64,000 bases of DNA, taken from Nothophaeocryptopus gaeumannii (lineage: Eukaryota; Ascomycota; Dothideomycetes; Mycosphaerellales; Mycosphaerellaceae). Position 1 is the stretch's first letter; each line of letters opens with the position of its first letter. A program made the translations under genes and the position numbers. The notes beneath the pieces were generated by a model. It was not told the DNA's origin, searched no databases, and saw only the letters and a program-made list of their open reading frames with translations. The DNA is taken from the NCBI GenBank assembly GCA_031771865.1, contig JASISA010000026.1:1116001-1180000 (forward strand). The letters are read 5' to 3'. This document shows, piece after piece, positions 20,251 through 30,280 of the stretch.

Positions 20251-21331
20251 CTTGTATGTTCAAGGCTTGTTGCGGATAGGAAAATACTGATGGATAGGGG
20301 TTTTGCGTTTGACTGAGGCGAGAAGAAGCAAGCGACACAAATGAGGAGTTGTTGTGAGTTACACCTACCCGCGAAGGAAACACTGGCACCCATATACTAC
20401 TTGGTGGGACCGCCATCGCCGCCTCAATGTCTCGAACGCTTGGAGGGGCAATGCGGCCAGATGGGCGCGTCGAGACGAGTCTGAGCTCATAGTGCATAGC
20501 TATTGGAAGGTCTGGCGACCAGATATCCCATGGGGCTCCGCACAAGCTGCTTTTAGAGCTACCGGTCCTCCCTCGGTGTGGTCAAAGATTGGTCGTAGTG
20601 GGGTCTGCACGTGACGGGTTTTCCAGAGAGCTGGGAGGGGTGCAGCACACCAATGCGCAAGAGGCAAATCTGGAGGGCTGTCTGGAGATGTGGGCCCCAC
20701 AGATCCCGGCCAGATGGAAGATAGAGGCGCATAGACGACTCGGAAATGTTTCGATTTGCTTTGCATTTGCTGCTAAGATCGCTATTCGCGGTGGACAGCT
20801 CGTTGTACATATCCTGTTCTGATGGTCTCGTCCTGAGGCATTTCAATCTGTCTTTCTTGCACTCGTCGGCACACCTTTTCGAGCAAGCCCAGCTTCGAAA
20901 AGCCAGTGGCGAAACAAACTTGAATGGTCCTCATTTGTCAAGCTCAAGCCATCCCTCTCCGCGGTCCAGGGAGCCTCCGCTCACTCCTTCAAGCTGTCCA
21001 CGGTGCTCGTACACGCGGTCGTGGAGATCGTGTGCAAGCATGTGCCAGGCACCAGATCCACCCCGGACTGCCATTATGCGGCTCTGTTCTGCAGATATTC
21101 GGGAGAGTTGCCAACGTCAGTGGGTTTGGAGGCGTTGCGGCTGAGATTGATGCCTGAGGCGATACTATTCAATGGCAAACACGTGCGCCGGTGTTCGCGC
21201 CGATTGCCGAACTCTGAGTCCATGTTGCTGTAACGTTGAGTGAACTCTGAGAAGCATATAGCTGTGGGTCAATCTGACATGATGTTCGCTGGGCCATTTC
21301 TTCGTCTCTTGCCGAATCAGTTGCTGTCGCA
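20251..21331. other. Intergenic between divergent genes, 1.08 kb
   Basis: Promoter space for the monooxygenase (leftward) and the HD-domain gene (rightward). Frames such as 20746-21144 have no domain and are probably spurious. Confidence 0.45.
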
Positions 21332-21998
21332 ATGAGCACTCCGAAGGAAAAGGCAGCGAGTCTGATTAACCTGCTGATTACCAAAGGACAAGGCGATTAT
21401 ATTGGCGAACCCATCTCCCAATTAGAGCACTCTTTGCAAGCAGCGCACCTTGCCAAGCTCAACCATGCCGACGACGAGACAGTAGTCGCGGCGCTCCTGC
21501 ACGATGTTGGCCAATTCCTACCTGTGGAAGAAGTGCAGGCCCTCGCGCGGGATGTACGGAGCATGGACTCAGATGAAGACGCGTCTGCGGGAGGCGTGGG
21601 ACGTGTCGGTCATGAACGCATCGGACAAGAATATCTCCTGCAGCTTGGATTCCCAGAGAAAGTCGCCATGCTGGTCGGATCCCATGTAGCTGCCAAACGA
21701 TTTCTCTGCGCAATCGAGACCGGGTATTATGAAGCCCTATCAGACGCCAGCAAGAAGAGTCTTCAGTTCCAAGGTGGGCCGTTCAGCGGCGAAGAGCTTC
21801 ATCACTGGGCTGCCAATCCCTGGTGTCAAGAGATGTGCCAGTGAGCCAAAGTCCGCAATCACGAAGTGCTCAATTGCTGACCGCGTTCTAAGGCTGCGAA
21901 AGTGGGATGATGGTGCAAAGATAGTCGGTCTTGATGTTGCTGCCACAGAGTCCTATCGAGCAACGATCGAGCGCTTGTTGTCCGAGCAAGTTGGTTGA
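21332..21998 (+). CDS. PhnZ/TmpB-like HD-domain di-iron oxygenase
   Basis: Two exons (21332-21840 and 21893-21998, intron GTGAGC...CTAAG) give 204 residues. PhnZ and TmpB cleave the C-P bond of 1-hydroxy-2-aminoethylphosphonates with a mixed-valent di-iron centre. All ligands I recall for PhnZ are present with matching spacing: His33, His57-Asp58, His94, His118 and Asp175 (in RKWDD), where 118 to 175 equals the PhnZ interval. The substrate-lid Tyr23 and Glu26 (DYIGEPISQLEH) are also kept. YYEALSDASKKSLQFQGGP is another family stretch. Splicing is needed to add the last ligand. No companion hydroxylase (PhnY/TmpA) lies in the window. Family fit is strong; the true substrate could be another alkylphosphonate or a non-phosphonate. 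Confidence 0.88.
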
Positions 21999-22278
21999 AG
22001 AGGCCGTGTAGTCGCATAGACTGATGTCGATTATCGGCAGTCGATGATGTTCCACGTGGATATAACCGTGCTGTGAAGTCGATGTTCCCACGACGTGTTC
22101 TGCAGAGCTGGTCTGTGTTTTGAAGTAAAGTTCGAAAGCTTATCCCGAAATATTTCGAAGCTTCACTGCCCGAGTCACGATATCCAAGCTCGCAACTGCC
22201 AATACATATTATTCGTTCTGTCGAGTCGACTAGCCATGCAGATTGCCGAGATTGATATGCAAGATGGTGCATAACCTT

Positions 22279-24078
22279 TCAGCGCACTTGAAAAGCCATG
22301 GCCATCCCGGAAGCCTCGTGCCAAAGCACATGGCAGTGGAAGGCCCACAGTCCTGGGTTGTCGGCTTGGAATCGCAAGACCGTGTAGCCGCGCCGGGGCA
22401 CGAGCACGGTGTCCCTTTTGACAGGGTGCGCCAAGTCGTAAGGTCCTCCAGGTGGCTCGTTGTCTTCAAATGGGTTGTAGGAGCCCCAATTGATGTCCGA
22501 GGAAGACTTGGTGAGTATCCAAAAGCTATAGCCATGGAGGTGAAATGGGTGGTCGTCTTCGTCGAGGTTGTTCAGGACGATATCAACCCATAGTGGCTGG
22601 TCGCCTCTGAATGGGATTTTGGGAACAAACTGGTTCTGGTCCCATTTGTCCATCGGTGTTGATGTCAGAGGAGGGCTCTGAGACTTGAACGTCGTGTGGT
22701 TGAGGAAACCGTGCGGTTCATTCTCGAGATGCGCAAGCTTCTGTGTCATAGCATATAAAACAATTGTAAGGTCTGCTTCAGCTGCGATGACTTCCGTCTG
22801 ATCTTCGGCAGACACTGCAGTCTGCAAATCGAAGTACTCGTGACTAGCATCCATGCGCACAGCACGTTTCGCTCGTCTTGACGGTCCAGGATGCCAGTTC
22901 AGTGGGAACCGATGAGTTGTTGACAAAGCTGGGTTCTCGTATTTGAAAGGTTCGTCATCCAGGGTGACTTGCAGCGCCGTCTGATAGTGTGCTACGACTG
23001 GATCCAGCTCAAGACTCACTTCAGCCCTCTGCCCGGGATGCAAAGTCCCAACAGAGACAGAGGGTGCTCCTTCAATCTCAAGCCCGCCAGCGCCGTCCAC
23101 AGACAAGGGCGTCAAGAGTGAACCAGGAACAGCCAGCGCCACCCCAGCATATGCGCCTACATTGACGATGCGTAAGATGTTGGGCTTATCCGCATCAAGG
23201 TCCAATGCGTGTAGGGCGAACACATCTCTTTCCTCGCAGTCGACTGGACGAGCAGGTACAGCATCTGCGCACTTGAAGACACCCTCTCCATTCATCAAGA
23301 TCGAGTCTGGAATTGTCTCAAGGCCAAAAGCTCCAGGGTGCATGTAATATTCGAGAGCTTCCTCCGCAGACCTGTGGTACCAGTCACCAACTAGGAGCAG
23401 TCGTTCATCAGGGGAATTCTGCTCACTCGCTTCATCGGCAGGCTCGTGAATCACGAAGCCACCGTACAAGCCATCTGCCCTCTGGACTCCATCGTGGGCA
23501 TGCCACCAGAAAGTTCCGTACTGTTCGTTGTCGAGCACGAAGCTGTAGGAGAATGCATTTCCTGGTGGTATCGGGTCCTGCGTGATCCCTACGGCACCAT
23601 CCATCTGGTTGAAGCCGCGCATTGAGAGGCCATGCCAGTGAATTGCCAAGCCTTCATCCTTGAGAGCATTCTCGACGTGGATGATGATGTCGTCACCGGG
23701 TCGCGCTTCCAGCGTTGGCCCTGGGAACATGTCATTGACCAGATACACGCGTTTCAAGACCCCATCTGGCCTGCGTAGACCGGAGGTGACGCGCCAGGTT
23801 TGTTCAATGGTCATGTTTGTTCGCCGTGCGTGCTGAACTGGATTCAACCGAGATCGGTCGGCATCTGCAGGCGTTGGCTCGTGATGATGAACGATGTGCG
23901 GGCCATTCTCAAAGGTGACATCTTGGATTTGTTCCGATGATCCAGATCCGAGGCCCAAGATGAGGAAGAGCGAGAGGAGGGTGGTGATGAGGGCAGCGGA
24001 GATGGCAGCCCTCCCGATGCGCCGAGAAAAGAGGTGTGGCGGGCTTCTCGCTTGATCATCGGCGTTGCCAGCACGCAT
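22279..24078 (-). CDS. Membrane-anchored multicopper oxidase (laccase/ferroxidase-like)
   Basis: Oxidises phenols, amines or metal ions while reducing O2 to water. Single exon, about 599 residues from the ATG at 24078; an in-frame ATG at 24201 would add 41 basic residues. A single hydrophobic segment (ISAALITTLLSLFLILGLG) near the N-terminus after Arg-rich sequence suggests a type II anchor with the catalytic part outside. Three cupredoxin domains carry the four copper motifs: HWHG, WWHAHD, HPFHLHG and HCHVLWHEASGM. The residue ten after the type 1 Cys is Met, predicting a lower redox potential than Leu/Phe laccases. I cannot decide laccase versus ferroxidase; no iron permease gene is adjacent. 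Confidence 0.9.
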   Translation of the reverse strand: MRAGNADDQARSPPHLFSRRIGRAAISAALITTLLSLFLILGLGSGSSEQIQDVTFENGPHIVHHHEPTPADADRSRLNPVQHARRTNMTIEQTWRVTSGLRRPDGVLKRVYLVNDMFPGPTLEARPGDDIIIHVENALKDEGLAIHWHGLSMRGFNQMDGAVGITQDPIPPGNAFSYSFVLDNEQYGTFWWHAHDGVQRADGLYGGFVIHEPADEASEQNSPDERLLLVGDWYHRSAEEALEYYMHPGAFGLETIPDSILMNGEGVFKCADAVPARPVDCEERDVFALHALDLDADKPNILRIVNVGAYAGVALAVPGSLLTPLSVDGAGGLEIEGAPSVSVGTLHPGQRAEVSLELDPVVAHYQTALQVTLDDEPFKYENPALSTTHRFPLNWHPGPSRRAKRAVRMDASHEYFDLQTAVSAEDQTEVIAAEADLTIVLYAMTQKLAHLENEPHGFLNHTTFKSQSPPLTSTPMDKWDQNQFVPKIPFRGDQPLWVDIVLNNLDEDDHPFHLHGYSFWILTKSSSDINWGSYNPFEDNEPPGGPYDLAHPVKRDTVLVPRRGYTVLRFQADNPGLWAFHCHVLWHEASGMAMAFQVR

Positions 24079-24114
24079 GCTTCCTCTCTCCCTCACAGCG
24101 AATGTGCTGCTTGG

Positions 24115-24144
24115 TGCTCTGCTCTGCTCTGCTCTGCTGTGCTC
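24115..24144. repeat. (TCTGC)n pentanucleotide repeat
   Basis: About five copies of GCTCT/GCTGT just upstream of the chosen start of the multicopper oxidase; read in frame it would lie within the optional N-terminal extension. Confidence 0.85.
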
Positions 24145-24310
24145 AAGACAGCGATGAGAAGGCGCCTTGTGGTATGGATACAGTTCACCTATGGTATGCA
24201 TAGCGCCAACTCGTCATCGGGACGTCCCATGCCTTACTGTCTGTAGAACTAGAGTAGGCCGTGAAACAGAGTTCGCACCAAGGCCCAGGTGTCCCAGCTG
24301 TTACCAAGCC

Positions 24311-24338
24311 TTCACCCTTCACCCTTCACCCTTCACCC
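24311..24338. repeat. Heptanucleotide repeat TTCACCC x4
   Basis: Four perfect copies of TTCACCC, followed 75 bp later (24414-24433) by a run of about four CCCTA units. Both are pyrimidine-rich on this strand. Confidence 0.9.
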
Positions 24339-24958
24339 TCCACTAGGTACTCTTGTATAAAATGGAATTGATTACTGCTGAAGTTCTTTGCCGCCTCGGC
24401 TCGCCTGGCTGCACCCTACCCTACCCTACCCTTCCACTTGACTGATCATCTCCACTCTCCATCAGCTTCAAGGAGGGACCACCACCCAGATAGGCGAATA
24501 GAGATGGTACCTGCGTCGCCGCGAGTATGAACATGTCCATGTGGCGAGCGTGGAATCGACTGCAACCACATGCCCAAACTGCCTCCTCCGATTGGGCAAC
24601 AAGAAGTCCCTGCGCCATGATTCTCATTGGAACTGCAGTAGCCTCGCAGAGAAGCGTACAAAGCCTTCGTGCTGATAGGGCAGTCTTCCACATTGAGCAG
24701 GAACACGCCCGGCGGCGAGAAGACCGGGGAGGTCAAGACCTCACACGTGTTGCGAGACTTTGCATGGCTGGCGAACGGAGTGTGCTCCACGTTCCATTGC
24801 TAACGACTGATGTGGTAGGCAATTGAATAATAATACTACCACCGCCAAAGGCCGTATAGGCCGGCGGCCTTCCTAGAAACATGCCGAGTAGATTAACAGC
24901 ATGGAGCGCCATACTAACAACTCTGGCATTCGCCATCATCTTTGCCATGGTAATCACC

Positions 24959-26851
24959 ATGTCACCTCTCACGAGAACATATCTGGCCGCGCTTGCGATC
25001 CTTCCTACAGCATACGGCGCTGGATCCATTGCCGATATTGAACATGTTGTTCTTTTCATGCAAGAGAACCGAGCCTTCGACCATTACTTTGGAACTATGG
25101 CCGGAGTGCGCGGCTTCAAAGACCCCAACGTGCAGGTCAACGACAACACTCCAGTGTGGCGTCAAGGCGTTGGCAATCTCAGCACCAAGGCTACTGACCT
25201 GCTGCCATGGGATCTGAACTACCTAGGCGGCACGTGGAACGAAGCCACTCAGTGTATGGAGGCGTAAGTAGAACGCAAAATCTAGGCATGGTATGGAAGC
25301 TGAAAGATGAGCAGCGGATCCAACAGTTGGGATGCAAACCATGCCGCGCTCAATGGCGACAAGAACGACAACTGGCCGATGGGCAACACGCCTTGGAGTT
25401 GGGCTCATTTCACCCGCAAGGACATTCCTAACCACTTCGCCATTGCCGAAGGATGGACCGTAGGAGACATGTACGCGGAAAGCGTCATTGCTTCAACCAA
25501 CCCAAATCGTGTCAGCTGGGTGTCCGGGACCATCAACGTCCAGCCAGGCTCGCTGCCTTCGGCCGATCAAGGAGGCATGTCCATTGACAACAACGAAGTC
25601 CCAGGCTGCGAAGGCGACCACCTGAACTGCTACCCCTTGAAGTGGAAGACAACTCCGGAGTACCTGCAGGACATAGGCGCAAGCTGGAAGCTCTATCAAG
25701 ACACCAACAATTTCGACGACAATCCTCTCGCCTGGTTCGAACAGTATCAAAAGGCCGCCAATGGCTCCCAACTCCAAAAACGCGGTATGGCCTACATCGG
25801 CCTTGACCAGTTCTACAAAGACGCCGCGGCAGGCACCCTCCCAGCCGTCAGCTACATCGTCGGACCCACCGAACTCTCCGAACACCAACCCTACCAACCC
25901 CGCGACGGCGCCTGGCTCCAACAGAGACTTGTAGACGTCGTGACTCAATCTCCAGTGTACAACAAGACCGCTTTAATCATCTCTTACGATGAGACGGGAG
26001 GTTGGGGCGACCACGTAACACCTATCCACTCTCCCTCTGGAACAGCAGGCGAATGGGTTCAAGACCCTTACGGAGCTGCAGGCTACACTTACACAGGGCC
26101 TGGCTTCCGACTCCCATTCTATATCATCTCCCCTTGGACACGCGGAGGGAATGTATACACCGAACATGTCGACCACAGCTCGCAGATCCTGTTCCTCGAG
26201 AAATGGCTCGCGTCAAAGGGCAAACCTTTCACCCAGCAGGAAATCAACCCCTGGCGACGAGAAAATATGGCCGACCTCACAAATGCCTTCGATTTCGTCA
26301 ACCCCGACTTCTCCATCCCTTCCATGCCCAACGCATCATACCCTTCCACAAACTCCAAAGGAGAATGGAATGGCTACTCCGTCTGCCAAAGCAAATACGC
26401 CACAACCCGTCCTCCACCTCCTTACGGCGCACAAAACGAATCTACCGCTCTCGCCACTGAGCAGGGGTTCAAGAAAATGCGTGGTAACCCTACCGAAGGC
26501 CGGTACTTGGTGTTTGAGATGAACGGATACGCACTCACAAACTCGAATGGGACGTTGGTTGGGACGAAGACGACGAGTAAACATGAGGGGAAGCCTCAAC
26601 GATTTGTGCTTCACCAGACTGGAAAACAATTCTCTGTACAGAGTGTAGTCGATCAGAGTTCGATAAACGGTGGTGGGTTGTCAGGCGCGTTTGCTGAGAC
26701 GTTTACGATTGAGGATTTGGGGAGTGGGAAGGGGTATACCGTCAAATCCAGCGATGGGAAGTACCTTTCTGTGGACGAGCAGGGCAAAGTCAGCATGACT
26801 GGGACTGCAACGGGTGGGTTTGGCGTGTTTAGTGTCACTTATGATGATTGA
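24959..26851 (+). CDS. Secreted phospholipase C / phosphoesterase-family enzyme
   Basis: Hydrolyses phosphate ester bonds of phospholipids or related substrates outside the cell. Exons 24959-25263 and 25315-26851 (51-bp intron, GTAAGT...GAGCAG) give about 613 residues. The start at 24959 (CACCATGTC) yields a signal peptide ending near AYG; an upstream ATG at 24881 would give a longer hydrophobic N-terminus. The phosphoesterase-family core is clear: HVVLFMQENRAFDHYFGTM, then PNRVSWVSGT, ISYDETGGWGDHVTP (metal and active-site residues) and a late DHSSQILFLEKWL. A separate C-terminal region of about 120 residues (RYLVFEMNGYALTN to VFSVTYDD) looks beta-rich. It resembles fungal non-haemolytic PLC; phosphatase activity is an alternative. 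Confidence 0.9.
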
Positions 26852-27315
26852 TGATTGAACGACTTGGTATGCTATGATAGAGTGAATGAAAAGCATATAT
26901 CATCTTCCTATTGACGCCGCATTTTGGTCCTTCTATCTAACTGCTCGCACCTTCCATTCGTAGAATTCATTCGTCCAGATAAGGCATTGTTCGTACTTGC
27001 TTCTTCCAGCAGGAGAATGGATGAATGAAGGAACGAACAGCGACTTTGACCTTGCTGCGGTTGTTTCTGTCAGTGCCTAGCCGGGAGGATTGACATCTAT
27101 CTGACTGTGATGAACCACTCCTCAAGTTTTCCAAAAACAATAAAAGCGTTCTGCCATTTCCATTTCGCGGTCTTTCGCAATTCCTCTTTCCTTCCATCAA
27201 CGCAGCAAAGTGCAGTCAATTCCGGTGTGTCTACAATCGTGCATTCATTCCAGCCACTCCAGCCCTACCTACCTCTCCTCACCTCCATCCAAGCCCTCCC
27301 TGGCAATAAAAAGTT
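26852..27315. other. Intergenic, 3' region of the phospholipase gene
   Basis: No supported gene. Frames at 26967-27328 lack domains. Confidence 0.4.
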
Positions 27316-27839
27316 TCAACACATCTGAAACGCATGCTTTTCCATACGAGTGTCATCAGTCTCGATTGCCTCCTTGTCCGCGACATCGGCGTCCGACGGG
27401 AAGTCTCGACAAAACGAGCTGCCGCCCGCTACCAAGGACACAGCGGGCTTTCTGCATGTAAAGAATCCAGCATCTTCCATTCCCAAACTGCAGTGACAGC
27501 TCAAATCTGAATGCGGTGTGCAATCATGCATTGTGAGTTGGCAGTGATTGCAGATGTGCATGAAAGGCGCATGCATTCTCTCCCCGCCAAGCATAAACCT
27601 CGCTTCAGCACCTTGGTTTGTATGCAAGCTGAGGTGAATTGCATATCGCAATATTTCACCAGCAAGTCCTGGTCGTATGGAGCTTATTAAAAGACGACGC
27701 TTCGTAGGTCGCAGATATGAGGGTTGAGAGATTGTGCTCTGAGCATGAGAGGAATATGGGTGAGGAAGTTGTGCAGTACGAGGTGGAGTTGACCTTACCT
27801 ATTGCCGTTTTGGGAAGTGCATCGGCTTTGCGAGGTCAT
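27316..27839 (-). CDS. Candidate Cys/His-rich hypothetical protein
   Basis: The main frame (27316 to about 27690) encodes a Cys/His-rich segment with HICNHCQLTMHDC and, a few residues on, SCHC, suggestive of zinc or disulfide binding. The in-frame ATG at 27594 is internal. A better gene model adds a short first exon (27839-27799, ATGACCTCG...) ending at GTAAGG, joined in frame at an AG near 27679 to give ...GLAGEILRYAIHLSLH. The acceptor is weak and I recognise no homologue. The total would be about 135 residues. It could be a chance frame; listed because cysteines cluster and splice signals agree in phase. Confidence 0.33.
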
Positions 27840-28133
27840 TTGAGACACCAAGACGGCACAGTGGGTCGACTGCAGATGAAGCAGAATGCGGCAGAGAAAG
27901 CGTCTAGTGTGGGCGTTTAAAATCTTTGAACCTCATACCAGATTGGGAAATGCATCGAGCAAACGACAAATGGCCAGTGTTTTTGTTGTGAGAGCGACGG
28001 AATTGCCGTGGTTGGGAAGGGGATATAAAGCAACGCGATTTCTTCGATGAATGTTCAGTTCATGTCAATTCGATCGAGTCTTCTTACTCCATACCTCAAG
28101 GCTTTCTCAGAGCATATCTACTTCCCTCACATC

Positions 28134-28867
28134 ATGGCTCCCGTCCTGTGCGTCATGGGTAGCGGTCCGGGCATCGGGGTCTCCACCGCGAAGCTGTTCG
28201 CCCAGAAACACTTCGAGACAATCGTGTTGATCTCCCGTAATGCAGAAAGACTGGGGAAAGAGAAGATCGAAGTGGAAGAAGCCGCGGCGGCACATGGCCG
28301 ACACGTCAAGGTCGCCGTCTTCCCGACAGACCTGTGCGATTTCGACAAACTCCGCAAAACGCTTTCCCAAGCCGAGCAGCTTGGCCAGATCGGAAGCGTG
28401 TTCTTCAATGCCGCGCGGATCCAGCCCACTGAGGTGTTGACTACTTCGATCGAAGAGCTAGACGAAGATTTCCGAGTGAGTAATTACAATTTCTCCGGCA
28501 GCCGACAAGGCTAATGATCTTGCAGACGACAAACTTGGCCCTGTACATCGTTGCGCAGTGGGGCCTTCCGCTCATGCAAAGTTGCGGCCTTCCGGCACCA
28601 ACACTCGTGGTGACAAACAGCCTCCTACCAGAGCGGCCGTTCCCATTTCTGCTCTCGCTTTCGGCCGCGAAGGCTAGCCAGCAGAACATTGTTCACTCCC
28701 TGCGAGCAGCTTTTGGAAAAGAGGTCCATATCGGTCTGGTAAAGGTTGGAGGACAGGTCAGCCCGGAGGAGAAGAACCTCAACCCAGTGAAGATTGCAGA
28801 GGGTATTGTTGGTTTCTACGAGCAGAATCGAGAGCAGTGGGGGTCTGATCTTGTGCTGTATCCATAA
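28134..28867 (+). CDS. Atypical short-chain dehydrogenase/reductase
   Basis: Rossmann-fold oxidoreductase-like protein. Exons 28134-28475 and 28526-28867 (50-bp intron, GTGAGT...TTGCAG) give 227 residues, slightly short for an SDR. The cofactor loop reads GSGPGIG (usual TGxxxGIG), followed by ISRN, and FFNAAR stands where NNAG is expected. The catalytic YxxxK is altered: around SLSAAKAS the Lys is kept but the Tyr position is Leu. Several fungal SDR-like proteins share this GxGPGIG/SLS..K pattern, so it is a family trait rather than decay. Without the Tyr, ordinary carbonyl reduction is doubtful. It converges on BCD1 with only 25 bp between stop codons. Confidence 0.8.
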
Positions 28868-28892
28868 AGTGCACATAGCTGGTTATCTTTGG

Positions 28893-30280
28893 TCATCTCG
28901 TCACCTCTCGCTTCAGCATGTCGAGAATCCGCTTTGCATCGACCTCGCCAGAACCAGCGGTATTGTTGGATTGTTGATTTCCATCCAAAAGTGCGCCCTG
29001 CTCTTTTGCCCGAGCCACGGCCTCTCTGAGCTCGTCCTCTTCGCCTTTCTGAAGTTGAGAGTACTGCTCTTCTAATATGAAATCATCCGGTAGCGAGTCC
29101 GGTGCTGTCGGCAGGCAGTAAATTGTCGGAAACTCCAGAACGGTCCGTTCTCGCAGACATTCCGTGAGCGTAGCTCCTGCCTCAAGCGGGATCAAGACTT
29201 TCGATGTAGAGGTCGTGCTTGGCTTGAGGAGATAGAAGAATACGGATGGCGACTCGTCCCGGTCACCTTCGCCGTCAACTGCCTGATGCGACTCCGGCTT
29301 GGAATCCACACCAGATGTTACAATCTCAGTATCAGATTGATCAGATCCAGCGTCGTCCTCAGCCTCTTCCACATTAGGTGGCGGGAATTGAAGTGTCGAC
29401 TCGTCTTGTGCGTTTCCTGCCTCCACACCAGCCACCTCATCGCAATTGCCATTGACTTTAGCGGCACTCTCCGCGGCAAGTCTAGCTTTGCGTCTGCGCT
29501 TGTAAGCCGTCTTGGACCTTTCTCCAGGTTGGCGACGTTTCAAGGCATTGCTTGCTTCGAGTTCTTTCTGGTTGAAGAGGTCAGTCATCTTGTCCGACTC
29601 TCGACAGTTTTCCGCCAGCCTCTTGACGCCATTCCGGTCGACCCACTCCACGGTCCACATGACTTGATTGCGTTTCGTTGCCCGCGTTTGGTTATTCTTC
29701 TGGCGACTCATGCCCTGCGGCGCTCGTTGCACATTGATGCGATTCGAGATGAAATACTTGTTCAAGATAGTGCCAGGGATCCCTCCACGTTTGAATCTGT
29801 TCGTGGCGTCTCTCGTGCCGATTCCACGATCCTGGGTATCCCGATGCGCAACATATACACTGCGCTCAACGCCTTTAAGGTAGTTGAAATCGCGATCGAT
29901 GCCAGCGGGCGTAGCCAATTGACTCTTTTTCACGTACTCTGCTGGGTCTCGCTGGCCGTTGCACGATGCCCGTTGCTTGTGCTTCTGCACGCAGATGAGC
30001 GAGCACGTCTGGGTCTTGCATCTTGGACAGCGGTACTTGGGCTTGTCCGTGTAGCTGCCTCAGTCAGCAAAGGTCGCAGTCGCAGTGGCAGTGGCAGTCG
30101 CAGTCGCACCGAATGCAGTAAATGCCAACTGAACTGCATGTGAGGGACTCGAGATAGGAAGGTGCATTTGCTGACCCTGGTGGCCAATAAACTGAATCGT
30201 GCACAGGAGGCAAGGGAAAATGCGAAAATGCTGGCCTACCAGATGCTACACAAATCGGTCAGGAGCGCGACGTTGGGCAT
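28893..30280 (-). CDS. BCD1: Box C/D snoRNP assembly factor Bcd1 (zf-HIT protein)
   Basis: Bcd1 is needed for box C/D snoRNA stability in the nucleus. A 41-nt first exon (30280-30240) encodes MPNVALLTDLCSI plus the first two bases of the next Cys codon; a 185-bp intron follows, then exon 2 (30054-28893), giving about 400 residues. Splicing completes the zf-HIT domain: LCSIC then YTDKPKYRCPRC, TCSLICVQKHK and CNG. Downstream stretches (DRDFNYL, GTILNKYFISNR, WTVEWV) and the C-terminal LPDDFILEE region suit the family. A basic patch (TAYKRRRKAR) may be a nuclear signal, and an acidic disordered middle follows. The intron splits a zinc-ligand codon. Confidence 0.88.
30073..30108. repeat. Hexanucleotide repeat (GTCGCA/GTGGCA)n in BCD1 intron
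   Basis: About six copies of GTCGCA or GTGGCA close to the acceptor side of the 185-bp intron; translated by chance it gives alternating Ala-Thr. Confidence 0.85.

Larger units (their letters stand above)
24079..24958. other. Intergenic between divergent genes, with short tandem repeats
   Basis: Holds the upstream regions of the multicopper oxidase and phospholipase genes plus three short tandem arrays listed separately. Open frames here (24421-24790 on either strand) have no domain. Confidence 0.5.

Noticed and set aside
24414..24433. CCCTA run considered as an internal telomere repeat
   Set aside because: Fungal telomere repeat is CCCTAA; the unit here is CCCTA and only about four copies.
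29286..30143. 285-residue plus-strand frame opposite BCD1
   Set aside because: Antisense to a well-supported gene with no domain of its own.
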